Assembly: GCA_959347315.1 (NCBI GenBank)
Contig: OY365814.1
Coordinates: 29,255,623 to 29,319,622, forward strand
Direction: 5' to 3'
Origin: Bimastos eiseni
Lineage: Eukaryota > Annelida > Clitellata > Crassiclitellata > Lumbricidae
DNA: 64,000 bases
Shown: one piece after another, positions 59,565 through 64,000 of the stretch
Layout of the letters: each line of letters begins with the position of its first letter
Position numbering within the stretch: position 1 is the first letter of the stretch
Notes under the pieces: model-generated
Database searches by the model: none
What the model was told of the DNA's origin: nothing
Seen by the model: the letters and a program-made list of their open reading frames with translations, nothing else
Program-made: the position numbers and the translations under genes

Positions 59565-60359
59565 TATATACATATATACAGTGGGTAATATATGTATAAT
59601 GTATAAATTTTGCAGATAAAGGCCCAAAGCTGATGCTAGAGCCAGGCGTCTACACATTCCCGCTGAGCTTCGTCCTGCCAGACACAGCACCATCAACATT
59701 CGAGAGGGGGGTTATGGGATTTGTAAAATACAGGTTGAAGGCCATCGTTGATCGTATCCGGAATATTGACGATTCCGTTTAAATTGAGATTGCTGTTGTT
59801 CGTCTCCTGGATCTTAGCCACGAGTCGCCACATCTTAGGGTATGCAGATGACTTTGGCATACATAATTAGCGTTACTTGCGCTATATGAAGTGTCTTCAT
59901 ACACATACGAGCTCGCGCTCGCACCCACCCACCCACACACAAACACACACACACACACACACAGGTTAAACAGCAATCACTCGTGAATTATTGGTATTGT
60001 TATTTTATTTTATTATAATATATGCGAGCACACGTGTATGTAGTCGTCAGATATAATTGTTGTCGCTCCAAGGGTTGAGCTTGCCACAAGTAAAAAAACA
60101 CGATTTTATATCGTAAGACATACTGCAGCACAAGGCAGGGCAGGATTAGGCCTATAGAGAGTCGTCTGTCACCGAACACCCCTTCGTTCGTTCAATAGAC
60201 TTGACCTCTTGGTTTCTCGAACAAGAACAGCTATGGTTGAATCGTGATTTTTCGCCTCCCTCTCTATGCAATGCGCTTACTTCTTCGGTTCCCTTTAACA
60301 TTCTGTCTGGCAGTCTCTTATGCTTTTCTCGAATCTGCTTCTTCTCACGGGGACTTGCG

Positions 60360-60430
60360 AACTGGCAGCGCTTCTGAACGGTTCACCGTTCTAGAGGCGC
60401 TCTATAAATACTTAAATACAAAACACTATA
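60360..60430 (+). mobile_element. L2-like tail in intron 3 of gene 4
   Basis: GCAGCGCTTCTGAACGGTTC, then GAGGCGCTCTATAAATAC. Orthologous to the copy at 49905-49985 in gene 3. Confidence 0.5.
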
Positions 60431-61679
60431 GATAGCGTTGACCAAACAATATCGTCCTACTACAACAGCAATCAGACATATTCTCTTAAAAGTCTTGGCC
60501 TACTGTCGAAACACCTATTGAGATTTCTGAACGTGCAGACAAAGCATACTAAATTCGTATAATGGGAAGGGGATGACGTACGAGGCAGAGAGGGAGAGCG
60601 AAGAGGAGAGTGAGAAGAGAATAAAGACGGAAGGGATCCAGAAAGGAATTGGTCACCGGAATTTTATGTTTAAGCGTTTCGCATTATTATCACTACCTGC
60701 AGCACAACCACACCATCATTATCATCATCGTCATCGTCATCGTCATCGTCGTCGCCGCCGTCGTTGTCGTTGTCGTCATCATCATCATCAGCAGCAGCAG
60801 CAGCATCATCATGATCATCATCCAGGAATACTCAATATTAACCATGAGTCTCGTCTATAGACTTCATGCCCTATATCAGCAGAGCTCCTCTGTTGAATAC
60901 TGCCGTCAACGTCGCTGTTATCGCTACCGTTATCTTTGCCTTCATCTTAAGCCGTACCTTTACCTGGGACGTTAGCGTTGCTTTCTGGATGATGAACTGC
61001 AGGTGCCGATAGTGGTGCGGGAAAAGAAACCAGATGTCGAACGCTGTTACCACTGTTGCTGCATCAAGGGACTTCCTGTAATCGAGCTGAGGTTGAACAG
61101 AGATTGCTTTGTTCCTGGCGAGACAATCATTCTCAACGGAAAGGTCTTCAACAAAAGCAGCGCAAGGATCAAGAAGACGGCAATTAACTTAGTTCAGGTC
61201 CTGCGAAGGTTTCAGCTGCAATTATCATCATTTTTGTTATCTTCATCGCCATCGTTATCATCACCAACATCAGTATCTTCATCATCGTTAACTGTACTGT
61301 AACCTACTGCTGAGTAATATTTCATGAAAAGATTATACTCGGGTCTTTATTTTCCCTTTATTGTCCCGTCCCTCAGATTAATGTGTTAACGCTAAACTGT
61401 TCTGTTGTAGGTCTAGAGCTTTTTTCGCTTATCTGCTTGTTATGTAATAACTCTGTACAACACTAACGGGATTAATAAAAAAACATTTTTTATTTGGTTT
61501 GATATTAATTTGATTTCGCTCGAATTGTTATCATCATGATGGTGATCATTCTTCGTCATATTTTTTGTCGACATCATAATCGTCACGATCCTTAATGGTA
61601 CACAATTACAAATATTATTTATATATTTATTGTTGGTATTGTTTTTATTGATATTATCATAATCATTTCTACTGTTTTT

Positions 61680-61980
61680 ATTATTATTATTATTATTAGT
61701 AGTAGTAGTAGTAGTAGTAGTATCATTATTAGTATCATTATCATCATTATTGTTATCATCGACATCATCACCCTATCGTCGTCGTCGTCACTTTACTTGA
61801 GATATGACAGCACTAATAACTCTAGTGATTAAGATAGTGATGATGATGAAGATGATAATAATGATGATGACAATGATGATGACGACGACGATGACGATGA
61901 AGACGATGACGATGACGGTGGCGATGGTGATGATGATGATGATGACGATGACGATGGTGAGGGTGGTGATGAGGCGATGA
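61680..61980. repeat. mixed trinucleotide repeats in intron 4 of gene 4
   Basis: ATT, AGT and ATC units on one side and GATGAT/GACGAC units on the other face each other across about 300 bases, forming a loose inverted arrangement. No gene. Confidence 0.8.
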
Positions 61981-63598
61981 TAAGACACTACTAATAGTGC
62001 AACTAGTGTTGGCAGTGGCTTCAGTGGCAGTTGCAGAAATTTTATTAAATTTTCGACCCTTGACAAACGACTTCCAATGACGTAGTCGTGCGTTCTATTC
62101 ATTTCTTCCAGGAAGTCACTTTTCCATGACCGCAAATGGCAAACTCTGCACAAGTAGACCGCAGTCCAAGACGCTTGACTCCGTTGAGCGACCACAAATT
62201 GAAAGCGGTGGCACCGACACCTTCACTGACGTCACCATTACTGTACCACCTGTTGTGGCATCCCGGCTGGATGGGTGCAACATCATCAACGTTACGTATT
62301 TCATTCAGGTACTATTTGTTGATACGACGCATTTGGTAAGGTAGTAGTAATAATTATCGTAGTAGTAGTGTGAGTAATATAAGTGGTGCAGCTGTTGTAA
62401 CAGCAGCAGTCTATGTTGCTGTTGTCATTTCTGACTGTTCAGATTACCGCTTTAATACCTATTATATTGTAATTATTGTAAATAATCTCATACATATCTA
62501 GCAAGGCATAAATGTTGAACTGGCAATATATTTTTTAACACGACGCAATACTAAAGGCAATAGTAGTTGCTGTCGTAATAGCAGCAGTAACAGCAGCTGG
62601 AGTGGTAGTAGTAGTGGTATTATTATTTATTATTATCATTATTATTATTATTATTAGTAGTAGTAGTATTATCATCATCATCATCATCATCATCATTAAA
62701 CAGCACTTTTATTGCGCCCGTATATAATGCGGAGTGCATCAATCGATGGCGCATCAAATCCATGCCGTAATCAGGTCAATTCCAAGAGGTCAGTCTGTCA
62801 AGACAGAGAGACGGCGTACGGAGGGTATGCCATTAGCAGTAGGTATATAGTAGTAGTGGTTGCAGTGGAAGTAGTTGTTTTTGTGGTAGTAGGGGAAGCA
62901 GCAGTAGTACTATAATGGCATTGTCAGTAGTACAGCTGCTGTTGCCGTTGTTTATAACTGCCCTTATAACTATCTTTAGCATTATTATTATTCGCAATTT
63001 TTTATTTAGATGTTTTCGACAGACTATGTACATTGATGTTTTTGTTCGTACTTGTTAGTTTGTAAAGGTCGTGCGTTTGCAGACGTCTAATTAAAGAGTA
63101 TACTTAACCTACTTACATACTTAATTATTGCAACAATTACTTTTATATCAATTGCAATTAGGAACATCATCATCATAATATTCATCGAAACTTCAACACC
63201 GTCACTTTCGCTATTGCACACTCTGTTCGATCTCGCAATAGTCTAAAACATTCTGAAAGTCTACTATTGCCTCAATGTGTATTAAATAGGTCTGCTTAAT
63301 TGCGGTTTGGTTAAAATTTCTGTTCTACCTGAGTCTGAAGCTGAGTTGCAGCACAACTGAACTCAGGCGAATCTGATGATATTATATGTGCGTTCTTGTC
63401 TTCAGCTGAAAGTAGAATTTTCCAGAGGTTGTGCCGAAAGCGAAATGCGACAGGACATCATAATCGGACACATACCGCTCCAGGGAGACTCTCATTTGGG
63501 TGGACCAATTACTGCTCAACCGCCGATGAATACGTCACCATTTCCGCCCGTTGACCCATTCTCTGAGAAATCGAACTACAGTGGCGTACATGCCACAG

Positions 63599-64000
63599 GT
63601 ATTTAGCAGAAATGGACATATGCGATTTCGAGGAAAAATAATGCAATGCAATGTTAATATATTTACTAGCTTACTTTTATTTACAATTCTTTAGCAAGTA
63701 AACCGACAGAGTGACGCTTGGCAGTATGATATTATCATATTTAACATCGTCTTTAATTGCCATTATTTGCATTACCTTGCCTGCTCTCACCTCTGCAGAT
63801 TGCCTTATCTCACCTTCTCCTACCTGTATGCCTTAGCTCGTCTACTCTGATGTTAACATACATTAGCTTACCTCGCACCGCCTTCTCTAACTCAATTTAC
63901 TTCCTTGTCACTGCTCACCGTTCTCGTGCAACTCACATTACCTTGCTTGGTTCACCTTCTCTTGTCTTTAGGTTTCACTACATCATACGACCTGAAGTAT
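63599..64000 (+). other. intron 6 of arrestin gene 4, to the window end
   Basis: Aligned with intron 6 of gene 3 (52653-53047), including the final ACGACCTGAAGT. The window stops about 15-25 bases before the expected last exon. Confidence 0.6.

Larger units (their letters stand above)
57856..63598 (+). pseudogene. alpha-arrestin (ARRDC family) gene 4 (array copy 3), recently inactivated
   Basis: Six of the seven exons are present (57856-57964, 58895-59005, 59616-59839, 61003-61197, 62112-62308, 63406-63598), all with GT-AG sites. Lesions relative to genes 2 and 3: a Glu codon became TAA at 59780-59782 in exon 3; one base is missing near 62122 at the start of exon 5, bringing TGA into frame; PPMY became PPMN in exon 6. 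Exon 2 is four codons shorter, and exon 3 one codon longer, both in frame. The TAA truncates the product at about residue 129, within the Arrestin_N half. The last 26-base exon should lie just beyond the window end, because 63965-64000 aligns with the sequence just before it in gene 3. The intact splice sites and long open stretches suggest the loss is young. A truncated transcript may still be made. Confidence 0.9.

Overview
The window looks like nuclear DNA of a marine invertebrate animal. It has spliced genes with GT-AG introns, long AT-rich non-coding stretches, many microsatellites, and remnants of SINE, LINE, hAT and MITE elements. An echinoderm is my best guess. The basis is deuterostome-like gene families, a 28S-type rDNA fragment, and about 18 exact copies of the palindrome TAGGCCTA, a word I associate with echinoderm genomes. 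The species is not proven by anything here.

Layout. (1) 1-12 kb, mostly minus strand: a cluster of core-2 type beta-1,6-N-acetylglucosaminyltransferases (GCNT, family GT14). Copy A (1023-2127) has only its large first exon in the window. Copy B (9736-11570) is a complete two-exon gene of 468 residues. Between them lies a third copy that is a pseudogene: a truncated first exon at 7534-7980 (minus) and a second exon lying the wrong way round at 6189-6466 (plus). The pieces fit one gene whose 3' half was flipped in place. (2) 13.8-18.4 kb, plus strand: TMEM41B, seven exons, 323 residues, an ER VTT-domain lipid scramblase. (3) 24.7-30.7 kb, plus strand: a seven-exon alpha-arrestin (ARRDC family), 367 residues. 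(4) 35-64 kb, plus strand: a tandem array of three further alpha-arrestin copies with a period of about 11 kb. The first two (35627-42049 and 47161-53073) are intact, each 354 residues with identical exon lengths and one PPxY motif. The third (57856-63598) is a recent pseudogene with a nonsense codon, a 1-base deletion and a lost PPxY tyrosine. An extra promoter copy without a gene lies at about 44.8-45.4 kb.

All four arrestin genes share the intron phase pattern 1,1,0,0,0,1, so they descend from one ancestor. The array copies also share upstream sequence, introns, intronic microsatellites and downstream sequence. GCNT enzymes act in the Golgi on O-glycans, TMEM41B acts in the ER, and alpha-arrestins act as trafficking and ubiquitin-ligase adaptors. 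Nothing here ties the three families into one pathway; the window is best read as two local gene-family expansions around one single-copy housekeeping gene.

Exon boundaries were set by hand from splice signals, reading frame and comparison among the paralogues. UTRs, promoters and transcript ends are much less certain than coding exons. I saw no functional tRNA gene, CRISPR array or bacterial-type feature.
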